A DNA stretch of 64,000 nt from Prevotellaceae bacterium (GCA_031266015.1 JAISBU010000013.1:1-64000), one strand, 5' to 3'. Shown: positions 1-8,506, numbered from the stretch's first letter. The notes: generated by a model not told the origin, from the sequence alone. Translations and numbers: made by a program.

Positions 1-479
1 AGGTCGGTCAGCATTGTTTTTTGGCCGAAACGGCCGTGCTCATAGGCGACGTTACCGTTGGCGACGATTGCAGCATTTGGTACGGCGCCGTTCTTCGTGG
101 CGATGTGAACTCCATCATAGTCGGCAGCCGCGTAAATATTCAGGATAACGCGGTGCTGCACACGCTTTACGAACGCTCAAAAACCATCATTGGCAACGAT
201 GTTTCCATTGGCCACCTGGCTAACATACACGGTGCAGTAATCGGTAGTAAGGTTTTAGTGGGCATGGGCGCTACGCTTATGGACAACGCCGTAATCCCCG
301 ATTGTACAGTAATAGCAGCAGGAGCGCTTGTGTTGAGCAATGCCCAGCTTGAACCCTATAGCGTATATGCAGGCGTTCCGGCAAAGAAGGTCAAATTATT
401 GACAGAGGAAGATGTGGATAAAGTGATTGTACGTAACGCCCAAGGCTACCTAAAATACAAAGAGTGGTATAAAGAGTAA
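1..479 (+). CDS. Gamma-carbonic-anhydrase-like hexapeptide-repeat protein, 5' end cut by window edge
   Basis: Left-handed beta-helix protein of the gamma-carbonic anhydrase/YrdA/PaaY group, cytoplasmic and probably trimeric. The visible part shows hexapeptide-type turns (VGDD, GSRV, GNDVSIG, GSKVLVGMG) and three histidines in the family spacing, one in LHT and two in GHLANIHG. In gamma-carbonic anhydrases these bind the active-site metal, so metal binding is likely. Real CO2 hydration is less sure, since many YrdA-like members are poorly active. The frame stays open upstream of the TTG at 21: codons from base 3 read VGQHCFLAETAV, the usual N-terminal region of the family. The gene therefore starts left of the window and the TTG is not its start. 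About 160 residues are present. Confidence 0.85.
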   Translation, partial: VGQHCFLAETAVLIGDVTVGDDCSIWYGAVLRGDVNSIIVGSRVNIQDNAVLHTLYERSKTIIGNDVSIGHLANIHGAVIGSKVLVGMGATLMDNAVIPDCTVIAAGALVLSNAQLEPYSVYAGVPAKKVKLLTEEDVDKVIVRNAQGYLKYKEWYKE

Positions 480-537
480 AAATGTAACCCCCGATATGCA
501 GCACAGCGTTTATCGCATATCATAAATATAATACAAC

Positions 538-1893
538 ATGAAAAAAACTTTACTGATTTTCATTTTTGCGCTCACGGCAACGCTTGCCTTTGCGCAAGCC
601 AAGTACTTTTTCTTTTTCATTGGCGATGGCATGGGTACGGGCGCTATTACCGTAACAGAGGATTATCTTGCCGCTGTAGAAAATAAGCTGGGAGCAAACA
701 GCCTCAGCTTCTCCGAATTTCCGGTTACAGGAATGGCCACGACCTACTCGGCCAGCAACCTGGTTACCTGCTCCGCCGCCGCCGGTACGGCGTTGGCCTG
801 CGGCAGCAAAACCAAAAACGGTCGTATCGGGATGAACGTTGACACTACGCAATCATTTACCAGCATTGCCTACCGCTTCAAAAAGCAAGGCTACAAGGTG
901 GGAATAACCACCAGCGTAAGCATTGACCATGCAACTCCCGCTGTCTTCTACGCCCACCAACCCGATCGTAACATGTACTACGAAATCTCTATGGAGTTGG
1001 GCAAGAGTGGGTTCGACTTCTTCGCAGGCTCAGGCTTTCGCAAGCCCCAAGTTGATGGTAAAGAAAATTTGTTTGACAACTTAAAAGCAAACGGATATGT
1101 GGTTAGCCGCTCTATTGACAGCTGCAAAAAATCTACTGCTGCAAAAAACGTACTGATACAGGCCGAGGGAAAAAACACCTTTTCATTTCCATACGCTATC
1201 GACAAGCAAAAGGATGACTACACGCTTGCGCAAATAGCCCAAACTGCCATACAGAAGCTGGACAACAAAAAAGGATTCTTCCTTATGGTAGAAGGTGGTA
1301 TGATTGACTGGGCGTCGCACAACAACGATGCTGCCGCTATGGTAGGGGAAACAGTTGAATTTTCAGATGCCATAAAAGTAGCGCTCGACTTCTACAAAAA
1401 ATATCCAAAGCAAACTCTTATAGTTGTTACCGCCGACCACGAAACCGGAGGTTTAGGTTTAGGCAGCAGCGAGTATTCGAGCGCTAACGTTATTAACCTC
1501 AGCTACCAGAAAATATCGGCTACCGCATTGCAAAAGGAGCTGGAGCAGCCAATATCTTATGATAAATTGTACGGATCACTGATTCATGACTTTGGTTTAA
1601 AGCTTGATTTTAAAGATGAAATAGCCCTGCGTGAGCTATTTGTCGAGCACGTGAAGAAAACCCCCAAAAGCGATGATGAGCTGTGTAACATTGAGAAAGC
1701 GGAAACCCTGGCTAAGGCTATTGCACGTTTAGCCAGTAAAAAGGGAGGAGCCACTTATAGCACCTATCAGCATACCGGTAATATGGTTCCTGTGTACGCT
1801 ATTGGCGCGGGTAGCCAGCTGTTCAATGGTAAAATGGACAACACCGACATACCAAAGCGTTTAGCAAAGGCTGCCGGTATTGCGTGGGAGTAA
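538..1893 (+). CDS. phoA: Secreted alkaline phosphatase
   Basis: Alkaline phosphatase superfamily phosphomonoesterase of 451 aa that frees phosphate from organic esters in the periplasm. It begins with a clear signal peptide (MKKTLLIFIFALTATLAFAQ). Metal and active-site landmarks follow in order: IGDGMG near residue 29, TCSAAAGTA with the nucleophilic Ser near residue 80, DHATPAVFYAH, GGMIDWASHNND, TADHETGG, and a late QHTGNMVP with a metal-binding His. These fit the PhoA-type two-zinc, one-magnesium site. The gene stands alone; its stop lies only 10 nt from the stop of the convergent DUF4293 gene. A 7-bp inverted repeat (493-499 and 515-521) lies just upstream and could be an operator. Function suggests phosphate-starvation control by the PhoB/PhoR pair at 29795-32223, but this is inferred. 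Confidence 0.9.
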   Translation: MKKTLLIFIFALTATLAFAQAKYFFFFIGDGMGTGAITVTEDYLAAVENKLGANSLSFSEFPVTGMATTYSASNLVTCSAAAGTALACGSKTKNGRIGMNVDTTQSFTSIAYRFKKQGYKVGITTSVSIDHATPAVFYAHQPDRNMYYEISMELGKSGFDFFAGSGFRKPQVDGKENLFDNLKANGYVVSRSIDSCKKSTAAKNVLIQAEGKNTFSFPYAIDKQKDDYTLAQIAQTAIQKLDNKKGFFLMVEGGMIDWASHNNDAAAMVGETVEFSDAIKVALDFYKKYPKQTLIVVTADHETGGLGLGSSEYSSANVINLSYQKISATALQKELEQPISYDKLYGSLIHDFGLKLDFKDEIALRELFVEHVKKTPKSDDELCNIEKAETLAKAIARLASKKGGATYSTYQHTGNMVPVYAIGAGSQLFNGKMDNTDIPKRLAKAAGIAWE

Positions 1894-1903
1894 CTGTGGT
1901 AAG

Positions 1904-2305
1904 CTAGCGAAGCCTGTCAAGAGAGCGAACTAGCGCCTCATCTTTGGTAATGGCCCTTAGCGCCAAGAAAATTAAAATGGCAGCTACTAATGGGAAAACC
2001 AACGTAATTTGGTAAGAGCAAACCTCGCGCATAGCCATATAAAGCGCTACGCCCTGGTACCCAAGCAAAGCCACAATGTTGAAAACACAGAAGCGTATTT
2101 GCAACATGCGGCGCTTATACATACAAAGTGTAATAACCAGTATAACAAATACAATTGTTTGAAGTATAACCAACGGGTAGCTTGATGCCTTTACCGAAGT
2201 TTCCTCGTTAAGTACATCGACACAAACAGAGAATGGAAAGAAAAACAGCAGGCCAACCAACGCTGTGGCAGCTACCAGGTAAACAGATTGAATTCGTTGT
2301 ATCAT
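1904..2305 (-). CDS. DUF4293 family membrane protein
   Basis: Small inner-membrane protein of 133 aa with four predicted helices (about residues 8-26, 43-62, 72-92 and 98-118). The N-terminus MIQRIQSVYL and the C-terminus ending in SLDRLR are the conserved ends of DUF4293, a family seen in Bacteroidota and without known function. A TAnnTTTG box (TAACTTTG) lies about 28 nt upstream of the ATG on the minus strand, so the gene has its own promoter. It converges on the alkaline phosphatase gene and is divergent from the nucleoside phosphorylase. No function can be assigned from context. Confidence 0.8.
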   Translation of the reverse strand: MIQRIQSVYLVAATALVGLLFFFPFSVCVDVLNEETSVKASSYPLVILQTIVFVILVITLCMYKRRMLQIRFCVFNIVALLGYQGVALYMAMREVCSYQITLVFPLVAAILIFLALRAITKDEALVRSLDRLR

Positions 2306-2332
2306 AATTTTTATTTTTCAATAACACTAGTG

Positions 2333-2340
2333 CAAAGTTA
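2333..2340 (-). promoter_or_regulatory. -7 promoter element of the DUF4293 gene
   Basis: TAACTTTG on the minus strand matches the Bacteroidota -7 consensus TAnnTTTG and sits about 28 nt upstream of the DUF4293 start codon. No clear -33 TTTG was found, so the call rests on the -7 box and position. Confidence 0.5.
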
Positions 2341-2399
2341 GTAAAATTCACCTTATTTGACTTCTACCAACCGAAGCGCTATAAAAACCGACATTATTT

Positions 2400-3269
2400 A
2401 TGAACCCAATTGCAAGTTCAGAGCTCATCATCAACAACGATGGCAGTATTTTTCACCTTCACCTGCAACCCTGCCAGCTGGCAGACAAGGTTATTTTAGT
2501 AGGTGACCCGGGACGCGTAGAGGCCGTAGCCGCACACTTTAGCAGTAGAGAATGTCACGTTGCCAGCCGGGAGTTTGTTACCGTTACCGGAAGCTACAAG
2601 GGTACTCGCATGACTGTACTCTCTACCGGTATTGGTACCGACAATATTGATATTGTGGTAAACGAGCTGGATACGCTGGCCAACATTGACCTGAAAACCC
2701 GAATGCCAAAAGAATCGCATCGGGAGCTGACGCTGGTACGCCTTGGCACATCCGGAGCCCTTCAACCGGAAATCAAATTAGGCAGCATGGTTAGCTCTCA
2801 CACCTGCATTGGGTTCGACGGCTTGCTTAACTTCTACGCCAATCGTAATAAGGTCTCCCGCCTTGACATTGAAGAGGCATTTGAGAAGCACACGCAGTGG
2901 AACCCGCAATGCACCAAGCCCTACTTTGTAGATAACTCAGAGGAGCTGGTGAAGCTATTTGCTTCCGATACCGTAGCCGGAATGACCATTTCTGCACCGG
3001 GTTTCTACGGTCCGCAAGGCCGTGTGCTACGTTTGCCACTGGCAGATCCGCTGTTGAACGAAAAAATTGAAAGTTTCGAATTCAAGGGGCAAAAGATTAC
3101 CAACTTCGAAATGGAAGGCTCTGCCATTGCAGGATTGGGTAAACTTCTGGGACACAAAACTTTAACTGTTTGTACAATCATAGCTAACCGCGCCATTTTG
3201 GATATGAATGTTGACTACAAAAAAGCGGTAGGCAACATGATAGAAATAGCGCTTGATAAGCTTAAGTAG
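2400..3269 (+). CDS. Nucleoside phosphorylase, probably uridine phosphorylase
   Basis: Cytoplasmic phosphorylase of 289 aa that splits a nucleoside with phosphate to a free base and ribose-1-phosphate, for pyrimidine salvage. NP-I family signatures are visible: VGDPGR (phosphate-binding loop) near residue 34, STGIGTDN near residue 78, VRLGTSGALQ near residue 121, and NFEMEGSAIAGL near residue 237, the ribose-binding E-M-E segment. The VGDPGR form and Bacteroidota neighbours favour the uridine phosphorylase branch, but base specificity cannot be read with certainty. The protein is about 35 residues longer than E. coli Udp. Its stop is 3 nt before the ATG of the SirB1-like gene, so the two are probably translated together. 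Confidence 0.82.
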   Translation: MNPIASSELIINNDGSIFHLHLQPCQLADKVILVGDPGRVEAVAAHFSSRECHVASREFVTVTGSYKGTRMTVLSTGIGTDNIDIVVNELDTLANIDLKTRMPKESHRELTLVRLGTSGALQPEIKLGSMVSSHTCIGFDGLLNFYANRNKVSRLDIEEAFEKHTQWNPQCTKPYFVDNSEELVKLFASDTVAGMTISAPGFYGPQGRVLRLPLADPLLNEKIESFEFKGQKITNFEMEGSAIAGLGKLLGHKTLTVCTIIANRAILDMNVDYKKAVGNMIEIALDKLK

Positions 3270-3272
3270 CGC

Positions 3273-4151
3273 ATGACGCACAACGAAGTAGCATCACTCA
3301 TTAGCCTCTTAGACGATCCGGATGTTGATGTAGTGCAGCCTGTAGCTCAACGCCTCCTCTCGCAGGGCGAGGATATTCTCCCCGACTTGGAGGAGGCGTG
3401 GGAGAGTTGCACGCAGCCCACAAAAGCGCAACATCTCAGCCATATTATTGACGCTATTAGAGAAGATGCTGTGGCTAACGCGCTTGCCAGCTGGGTTAGG
3501 AGTGGCATGCATGATCTTTTGCTGGGCGCATTCCTGGTAGCTAAGCTCAACTATCCCAACCTGCTGTTTGATCAAGTTTCGAAAACGGTAAATGTCCTGT
3601 GCAACGAAATTTGGCTGGAGTTGTCATTTCGGCAAACTCCGCTGGAGCAGGTAAGAATAGTCAACTACTTTTTGTTTGAAAAGTACAAGTTCGGCGCACA
3701 AAAGGTAGCGGTTAACGATATCCCCTACTTTTTCATAAATCGTGTGCTGGATGAGAAAGCCGGTAATCCTGTTTCGCTTGCCGTACTGTACCTGTGCATT
3801 GCGCAGCGTTTAGATTTACCCGTAGTTGGCATCAATCTGCCTCGTAACTTCATAGTTGCGTACAGCGATGTTGACTACCAACAAAACAACAACGATAGCC
3901 AGGTGCTATTCTACATCAACCCGTACAACAACGGAAGTATATTCGGCCAGCGGCAGCTGCAACAATTTATAGAGAGCATACACCTATCCAGCAACCCGAC
4001 ATTCTTCCGGCCATGCAGCAATATTGCTGCACTACGCTACCTGACAGAGGTATTGCAAATAAGCTATGAGATGGATAGCAAGCTGCACATGGCGCAGAAA
4101 TATCAAAGACTACTGGATATTCTGTCTACAGACAACAAGCAGCCGTCATAA
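3273..4151 (+). CDS. SirB1/transglutaminase-like protein
   Basis: Protein of 292 aa in the SirB1 (transglutaminase-like, TPR-associated) family. The core segment GNPVSLAVLYLCIAQRLDLP around residues 167-186, followed by NLPRNFIV, is the family hallmark. In true transglutaminases this region holds Cys-His-Asp, but here the typical catalytic Cys is not obvious, so activity is doubtful. The N-terminal ~100 residues look helical with HEAT-like character (LLDDPDVDVVQPVAQRLL). It starts 3 nt after the nucleoside phosphorylase stop. The biochemical role of the family is unsettled; no link to nucleoside salvage is evident beyond the shared transcript. Confidence 0.7.
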   Translation: MTHNEVASLISLLDDPDVDVVQPVAQRLLSQGEDILPDLEEAWESCTQPTKAQHLSHIIDAIREDAVANALASWVRSGMHDLLLGAFLVAKLNYPNLLFDQVSKTVNVLCNEIWLELSFRQTPLEQVRIVNYFLFEKYKFGAQKVAVNDIPYFFINRVLDEKAGNPVSLAVLYLCIAQRLDLPVVGINLPRNFIVAYSDVDYQQNNNDSQVLFYINPYNNGSIFGQRQLQQFIESIHLSSNPTFFRPCSNIAALRYLTEVLQISYEMDSKLHMAQKYQRLLDILSTDNKQPS

Positions 4152-4287
4152 AATAAAACACGGGATTACCCACTTTGGCGCCAACTTGAGACGCTTCGCT
4201 TCGCTCAGCAGGTAAGGCACACGCACTGGTAAATGGTTCTGCTGTTATTCCCATTTAAATCTGAACTTTAGCAATGTCCAAATTGCA

Positions 4288-4368
4288 TTACAGCCCGTCA
4301 ATCCACTTGATTTTCTTTCCGTCCTCAATGGAGCGCGGGTAGTAATCCAACAACGATGCCGTCATTCC
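4288..4368 (-). pseudogene. C-terminal remnant of an unrecognised gene
   Basis: On the minus strand codons from 4368 to 4288 read MTASLLDYYPRSIEDG and then KKIKWIDGL, stop. The amino-acid composition and ordinary codons look like a genuine protein tail. Its upstream part is replaced at about 4361 by dispersed repeat text, whose GGAATGAC supplies the only ATG. The parent family was not recognised. It could also be a chance reading frame; 26 codons is short. Confidence 0.35.
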
Positions 4369-4470
4369 GACCAAGCGCACGAGAGGAGCGAGTGCGCGCG
4401 GAGGAACCTGTGTTCCTGTCTGCACTGCGCACCGTGGGCTGTCATGCTGAGCAAAGCGAAGCATCTCAAC
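4360..4470. repeat. Dispersed intergenic repeat, copy 1
   Basis: Bases 4360-4381 are identical over 22 nt to 63876-63897 at the other end of the window. They are followed by a GCGCGCGGAGGAAC stretch and a GTCATGCTGAGCAAAGCGAAGCATCTC stretch, versions of which recur at 52123-52146 and 63641-63670. Such text occurs only between genes in this window. Confidence 0.75.
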
Positions 4471-4571
4471 AACCCCACGTCATTGCGTGCAAAACCAGAA
4501 AATTTGCCTATGGATCTTTTTTATTTTCCAGTTAACGGCTAAAACCCTGCAATTTATCGCAGCTACTTTAG

Positions 4572-4605
4572 TTTGCCGTTTTTTATTGAAAAATCCTTAC
4601 CTTTG
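4572..4605 (+). promoter_or_regulatory. Promoter of prfB
   Basis: TTTG (4572-4575) is followed after 22 nt by TACCTTTG (4598-4605), a good match to the Bacteroidota -33/-7 pair. Transcription would start near 4611, about 23 nt before the ATG at 4634. Confidence 0.65.
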
Positions 4606-4633
4606 CAACCCTTATTATAAAATTATTCACTAC

Positions 4634-5720
4634 ATGATAACCACCGAGCAAATAAAAGAGCTGGGTAAGCGCGAGGATGCGCTTAGGAGGCATCTTTGAC
4701 ATTGACGCGAAGCGTATAGCGCTGGAGGAAGAAGAGGCCAAAACGCACGATCCTGCCTTTTGGGACGATGTTAAGAAGGCCAGAGAGCAGCTTCGTAAGG
4801 TTTCGAGCATTAAGGCTTGGATTACGGAGTACGATGCTGTACACAGTGGGCTGGAGGATCTGACTTTGCTGGTGGATTTCGTAAAAAGCGGAGATGCCAA
4901 TGAGTCTGAGGTAAACGAACAGTACTCCAAAACGATTGATGCCATTGATAAGTTGGAAATGCGTAATATGCTGCACAATGAGGAGGATAAGCTGGGCGCT
5001 ATTCTGAAGATTAACTCCGGTGCCGGTGGTACAGAGAGCTTAGATTGGGCACAAATGCTCATGCGCATGTATATACGCTGGGGAGAAATCAACAGCTTTC
5101 AGGTGAAAATTTCGGATATTCAGGATGGGGAGGAGGCCGGAATAAAATCTGCCACCATTGAGCTCATTGGTGAGTATGCCTATGGATACCTGAAGAGCGA
5201 GAATGGCGTACACCGTTTGGTGCGCATATCGCCATTCAATGCGCAGGGCAAACGCCAAACGACCTTTGCCTCGGTATTTGTGGCTCCGGCAGCTGATGAC
5301 TCTATAGAAATAACTATAAATCAGGGAGATATAAAATGGGATACCTACCGCTCCAGCGGCGCCGGCGGCCAGAACGTGAATAAGGTGGAGACGGGTGTTC
5401 GCTTGTACCACATTCCCACAGGCATTGTAATTGAGAATACCGAAACTCGCTCGCAGCTGCAAAATAAGGATAATGCCATGCGTATTCTGAAATCACACCT
5501 GTACGAGTTGGAGCTGCGCAAAAGGCGTGAAACGCAGGCCGAAATAGAGGGGCAAAAGAAGAAAATAGAGTGGGGTTCGCAAATTCGCAGCTACGTTTTG
5601 CACCCCTACAAAATGGTGAAAGACCACCGTACAGAGCACGAAACTTCCAATGCACAAGCCGTGCTTGATGGTGATATCCAACCATTTATAAAAGCATATC
5701 TGATGCAATTCGGCGGGTAG
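4634..5720 (+). CDS. prfB: Peptide chain release factor 2, made by programmed +1 frameshift
   Basis: RF2 recognises UGA and UAA stop codons and triggers peptide release. The gene is split over two frames. ATG 4634 opens 21 codons ending ...RRHL, then an in-frame TGA at 4697-4699. The signal is complete: AGGAGG (4685-4690), CAT, CTT TGA C, with the Shine-Dalgarno-like block the usual 3 nt before the slippery CTT. Slipping +1 at CTT reads GAC next and continues to 5720, giving about 361 aa, normal for RF2. In the downstream part SPF (in [11 protein letters not shown], the stop-codon selectivity motif) and GGQ (in [10 protein letters not shown], the hydrolysis motif) are both intact. Frameshifting lets RF2 level control its own synthesis. 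The gene has its own promoter; grpE follows after 130 nt. Confidence 0.95.
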
Positions 5721-5850
5721 GTTACACATCCTGCCAAATTGTCGTAGAAAAACGTTTGGCAAGGTAGTTGCTATTAATGTTGTAGTACATTGTACCGAAT
5801 GGGCACATGCGCATAAGTATTTAATAGCAAGATAATTATATATTACAGGT

Positions 5851-6414
5851 ATGGAAAACGAAGAAATAAAGGAGGGGTGCGCAAATGAAGCGTGCAACCA
5901 GGACGGTAAAAACGGACAAGATGGCTGTCAGCGTAGCGAGGAGGCAGCTCCAAAAACCGATGCTGCAGAAGCTACAGCTGAGCAGAAGCTGGCAGAAGTG
6001 CAGGATAAGTACATTCGTCTGGTAGCAGAATTTGACAACTATCGTAAACGTACGGTTCGTGAGCGTTTGGAGCTGCTAGCCACAGCGGCGGAAGATACCA
6101 TTAAAGGAATTCTGCCTGTGCTTGACGACATTGAGCGTGCAAAAAAGACAATGGAAAATGTTACGGATGTTGCCGCCGTGAAGGAAGGTGTGGATCTTAT
6201 CTACCAAAAATTGCAGGACTACCTGTCGTCCAAAGGGTTACAGGCAGTAGAGTCGGCACAGGGCACAGCATTTGATACGGATGTGCACGATGCGGTGTCA
6301 AAATTCCCGGTATCGGAGGAAGCGCAAAGGAATAAGATTTTCGATACGCTACAAAAAGGCTACAAGCTAAACGATAAGATTATCCGCTACGCAAAAGTAG
6401 TAGTGGGAGAGTAA
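5851..6414 (+). CDS. grpE: Nucleotide exchange factor GrpE
   Basis: Co-chaperone of 187 aa that releases ADP from DnaK. The first ~45 residues are acidic, Asn/Gln/Cys-containing and likely disordered. A long helix follows (about residues 45-95, EQKLAEVQDKYIRLVAEFDNYRKRT), giving the GrpE dimer coiled coil, then the beta domain with the conserved GLQAVESAQGTAFD. The C-terminal GYKLNDKIIRYAKVVVGE is the family signature. dnaJ follows 99 nt downstream, the usual pairing; dnaK is not in the window. No CIRCE element was seen upstream. Confidence 0.95.
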   Translation: MENEEIKEGCANEACNQDGKNGQDGCQRSEEAAPKTDAAEATAEQKLAEVQDKYIRLVAEFDNYRKRTVRERLELLATAAEDTIKGILPVLDDIERAKKTMENVTDVAAVKEGVDLIYQKLQDYLSSKGLQAVESAQGTAFDTDVHDAVSKFPVSEEAQRNKIFDTLQKGYKLNDKIIRYAKVVVGE

Positions 6415-6434
6415 AGAAATTTACAGTTTACTCA

Positions 6435-6495
6435 TTGACAATTTAATGTAGCAAAAAGATTGTTGTGCTGGTGAATTGAAATGGTAAATTGTCAA
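6435..6495. repeat. 11-bp perfect inverted repeat between grpE and dnaJ
   Basis: TTGACAATTTA (6435-6445) and TAAATTGTCAA (6485-6495) are perfect reverse complements separated by 39 nt. There is no T-run after it, so it is not a standard terminator, and it does not match CIRCE. It may set the grpE/dnaJ expression ratio or be intergenic AT-rich filler. Confidence 0.45.
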
Positions 6496-6513
6496 ATGGT
6501 AAATAAATAATTC

Positions 6514-7674
6514 ATGTCAACCAAGCGCGATTATTACGAAATATTGGGCGTAAGTAAAAACGCCACTCCGGAGGAGCTAAAAAAAGCCTACCGTAAAAAA
6601 GCTATTGAATATCACCCGGACAAGAATCCCGGTAATAAAGCGGCCGAAGAGAAGTTTAAGGAGGCTGCGGAGGCATATGATGTGCTGAGCACTCCCGAAA
6701 AGCGTCAACGTTATGACCAGTTTGGACATGCGGGGATGAGCGGCGCTGCCGGTGGAGGGTACTCTCAAGGCTTTAGCATGGACGATATTTTCTCCAACTT
6801 TGGCGATATTTTCGAAAGCGCTTTTGGCGGCGGAGGCTTTAGCGGATTCAGCGGTTTTAGTAGTGGTGCGCGCAGGCAAACCAGCTATGGTTCCGACATT
6901 CGTATTCGTGTAAAGCTGAATCTGTACGACATTGCTCATGGTGTTGAGAAGAAGGTAAAGCTAAGTAAAACTGTAGCATGTAAGACCTGTGGAGGTAGCG
7001 GTGCAAAGAATAAAGATTCGGTTACCACCTGCTCCACTTGTCGCGGTAGCGGACAGGTTACACAGGTGGTGAACACCATGTTGGGGCGCATGCAAACTTC
7101 AACCGTTTGCCCCAGGTGTCACGGCGAAGGTAAGGTTATTGCTACACCCTGCGCCACTTGTCATGGCGATGGTACAGTGAAAGGCGAGGAGGAGATTTCA
7201 TTCCATATTCCTGCGGGCGTATCCGAGGGGATGCAGCTCAACATCAGCGGAAAAGGTAACGCTGCCCGTCATGGCGGACAGAATGGCGACTTGCAGGTTA
7301 TAATAGAGGAAGACCCAAATGAGGAGCTGGTGCGTGACGGGAGTAATTTAATTTACCAGCTGTTTGTGGCTGTTCCCGATGCTTCTCTTGGTAAAAGCGT
7401 TGAGGTGCCAACGGTAGATGGTAAAGCAAAGATTGCGATTAAAGCCGGTACCCAACCCGGTACTATTTTGAGGTTGAAGGGCAAAGGATTGCCGGATGTA
7501 AACCGTTATGGCACAGGCGATTTGCTTGTATACGTAAACGTGTGGATTCCCAAGAAGCTGGATAAGGAAGAGCAAAAAATTCTTGAGAAGTTGGGAGCAT
7601 CTGAAAATTTTAAACCAAAGCCTGATGCCGGCGAGCGCAACCTGATGGACAGGTTGAGGAAAATGTTCCACTAG
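6514..7674 (+). CDS. dnaJ: Chaperone protein DnaJ
   Basis: Hsp40 co-chaperone of 386 aa that delivers substrates to DnaK and stimulates its ATPase. Domains run in the type I order: J domain (residues ~5-70) with the HPD tripeptide in YHPDKNPG; Gly/Phe-rich linker (~75-125, several GFSGFSG units); four zinc-binding CxxCxGxG repeats ([32 protein letters not shown]); then the substrate-binding and dimerisation region. All motifs are intact and the length is typical. It lies 99 nt after grpE and ends at a strong hairpin terminator. Confidence 0.97.
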   Translation: MSTKRDYYEILGVSKNATPEELKKAYRKKAIEYHPDKNPGNKAAEEKFKEAAEAYDVLSTPEKRQRYDQFGHAGMSGAAGGGYSQGFSMDDIFSNFGDIFESAFGGGGFSGFSGFSSGARRQTSYGSDIRIRVKLNLYDIAHGVEKKVKLSKTVACKTCGGSGAKNKDSVTTCSTCRGSGQVTQVVNTMLGRMQTSTVCPRCHGEGKVIATPCATCHGDGTVKGEEEISFHIPAGVSEGMQLNISGKGNAARHGGQNGDLQVIIEEDPNEELVRDGSNLIYQLFVAVPDASLGKSVEVPTVDGKAKIAIKAGTQPGTILRLKGKGLPDVNRYGTGDLLVYVNVWIPKKLDKEEQKILEKLGASENFKPKPDAGERNLMDRLRKMFH

Positions 7675-7712
7675 TATTTTAAGCCTGTTGTTGTCATCTA
7701 AAAAATAAAAAG

Positions 7713-7743
7713 TCCTCGCAGAGAAATCTGCAAGGATTTTTTT
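7713..7743. terminator. Terminator between dnaJ and the LamG-like gene
   Basis: A 10-bp stem with one mismatch, TCCTCGCAGA / TCTGCAAGGA, closes a GAAA tetraloop and is followed by seven T on the plus strand. An A-rich tract precedes it (7700-7711), so it can also stop transcription coming from the minus-strand gene ending at 7760. Confidence 0.8.
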
Positions 7744-7759
7744 ATGATTGCCGGTGAGG

Positions 7760-8506
7760 TTAATTCTTTACGTTGTTGATGATTTGCGCGGGTTGCAACA
7801 CCTCATTGTAGACCTTTATATTGCTGAGGTAACCGTTGAACTTTGATCCGAATGTCAATCGGGATTTGTTTGTGTTGATAACAAAACTTCCTTTTACGTT
7901 ACCTTTCAGCTCTTTGCCGTCAAAGTATACTTTCACATTCTCCGGATTCTTATCCGGACAAACAATAGTGTAGTGATGCCACGAGTTGTCGTTAATGGAA
8001 AAGGTCGGCGCTTTAAAGCTTACGTAGCTACGTAGGACGGTTGCGGACTTCGAAGGATGCCTCTTACTATTCTTTTTGGACACTTTTACAGCTTGAGGCT
8101 TCTCGAAGTTGACAACAATCTCGTTGCGGCGACGAATGAAGATTTGAAAGTAATCGTCGGCGTGCCCATCGTTGGTCATTAGCTCGTAAAATGGTTCGGC
8201 AGGGTTGTAGCTGCAGTATGCCCAAAAACAAATTGTTTTTGGATTTTCACCTTTAATGTTAACCGCCTGTGTGCTGCGAATTTTACTCTTTGGGTCTTTA
8301 AAACAAAACACTCCGTGGCGTCCGCCAATAGAGTGTCCGTAAATACAATTTTTGCCGCTTAGCGCTTCTCCTGTGTTACCGTTTCCGGATTGGTCAACAA
8401 TATATTTATCTTGCTCCGTTAGCTTGTAGTGCAACACCAAATTTTGCGCATGTGTGGCGGCGCAAATACCAATGAGTGCTATGAGTAACAGAATGTTGCG
8501 TTTCAT
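7760..8506 (-). CDS. Secreted LamG-like jellyroll (concanavalin A-like) protein
   Basis: Exported protein of 248 aa. A signal peptide (MKRNILLLIALIGICAATHAQ) is followed by a single laminin-G-like/concanavalin-type fold. The evidence is the opening NLVLHYKLTE...VDQSGNGNTG, the central NDNSWHHYTIVCPD, VYFDGKELKG, and the closing FNGYLSNIKVYNEVLQPAQI, a pattern typical of Laminin_G_3 domains. These usually bind carbohydrate or act as adhesion modules; no catalytic domain is attached. It lies 67 nt after secA on the same strand and may be co-transcribed. The target is unknown. Confidence 0.72.
   Translation of the reverse strand: MKRNILLLIALIGICAATHAQNLVLHYKLTEQDKYIVDQSGNGNTGEALSGKNCIYGHSIGGRHGVFCFKDPKSKIRSTQAVNIKGENPKTICFWAYCSYNPAEPFYELMTNDGHADDYFQIFIRRRNEIVVNFEKPQAVKVSKKNSKRHPSKSATVLRSYVSFKAPTFSINDNSWHHYTIVCPDKNPENVKVYFDGKELKGNVKGSFVINTNKSRLTFGSKFNGYLSNIKVYNEVLQPAQIINNVKN

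Larger units (their letters stand above)
4152..4633. other. Intergenic region with dispersed repeat text, gene remnant and prfB promoter
   Basis: This 482-base gap contains no intact gene. It holds stretches of the GTCATGCTGAGC..GCGAAGCATCTC type (4441-4470, and an inverted related piece near 4189-4209). It also holds a GTCATTCCGACCAAGCGCAC block (4361-4380) that recurs exactly at 63877-63896. A 26-codon minus-strand remnant ends at 4288 and abuts the second block. The prfB promoter lies at the right end. Confidence 0.75.

Noticed and set aside
4487-4699. Seventy-residue reading frame ending at the prfB TGA
   Set aside because: Its last 21 codons are the true start of prfB; the first 49 codons come from the noncoding gap and precede the promoter start.
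5732-5761. TGCCAAA/TTTGGCA hairpin after prfB as terminator
   Set aside because: The stem is short, the loop long and no T-run follows.
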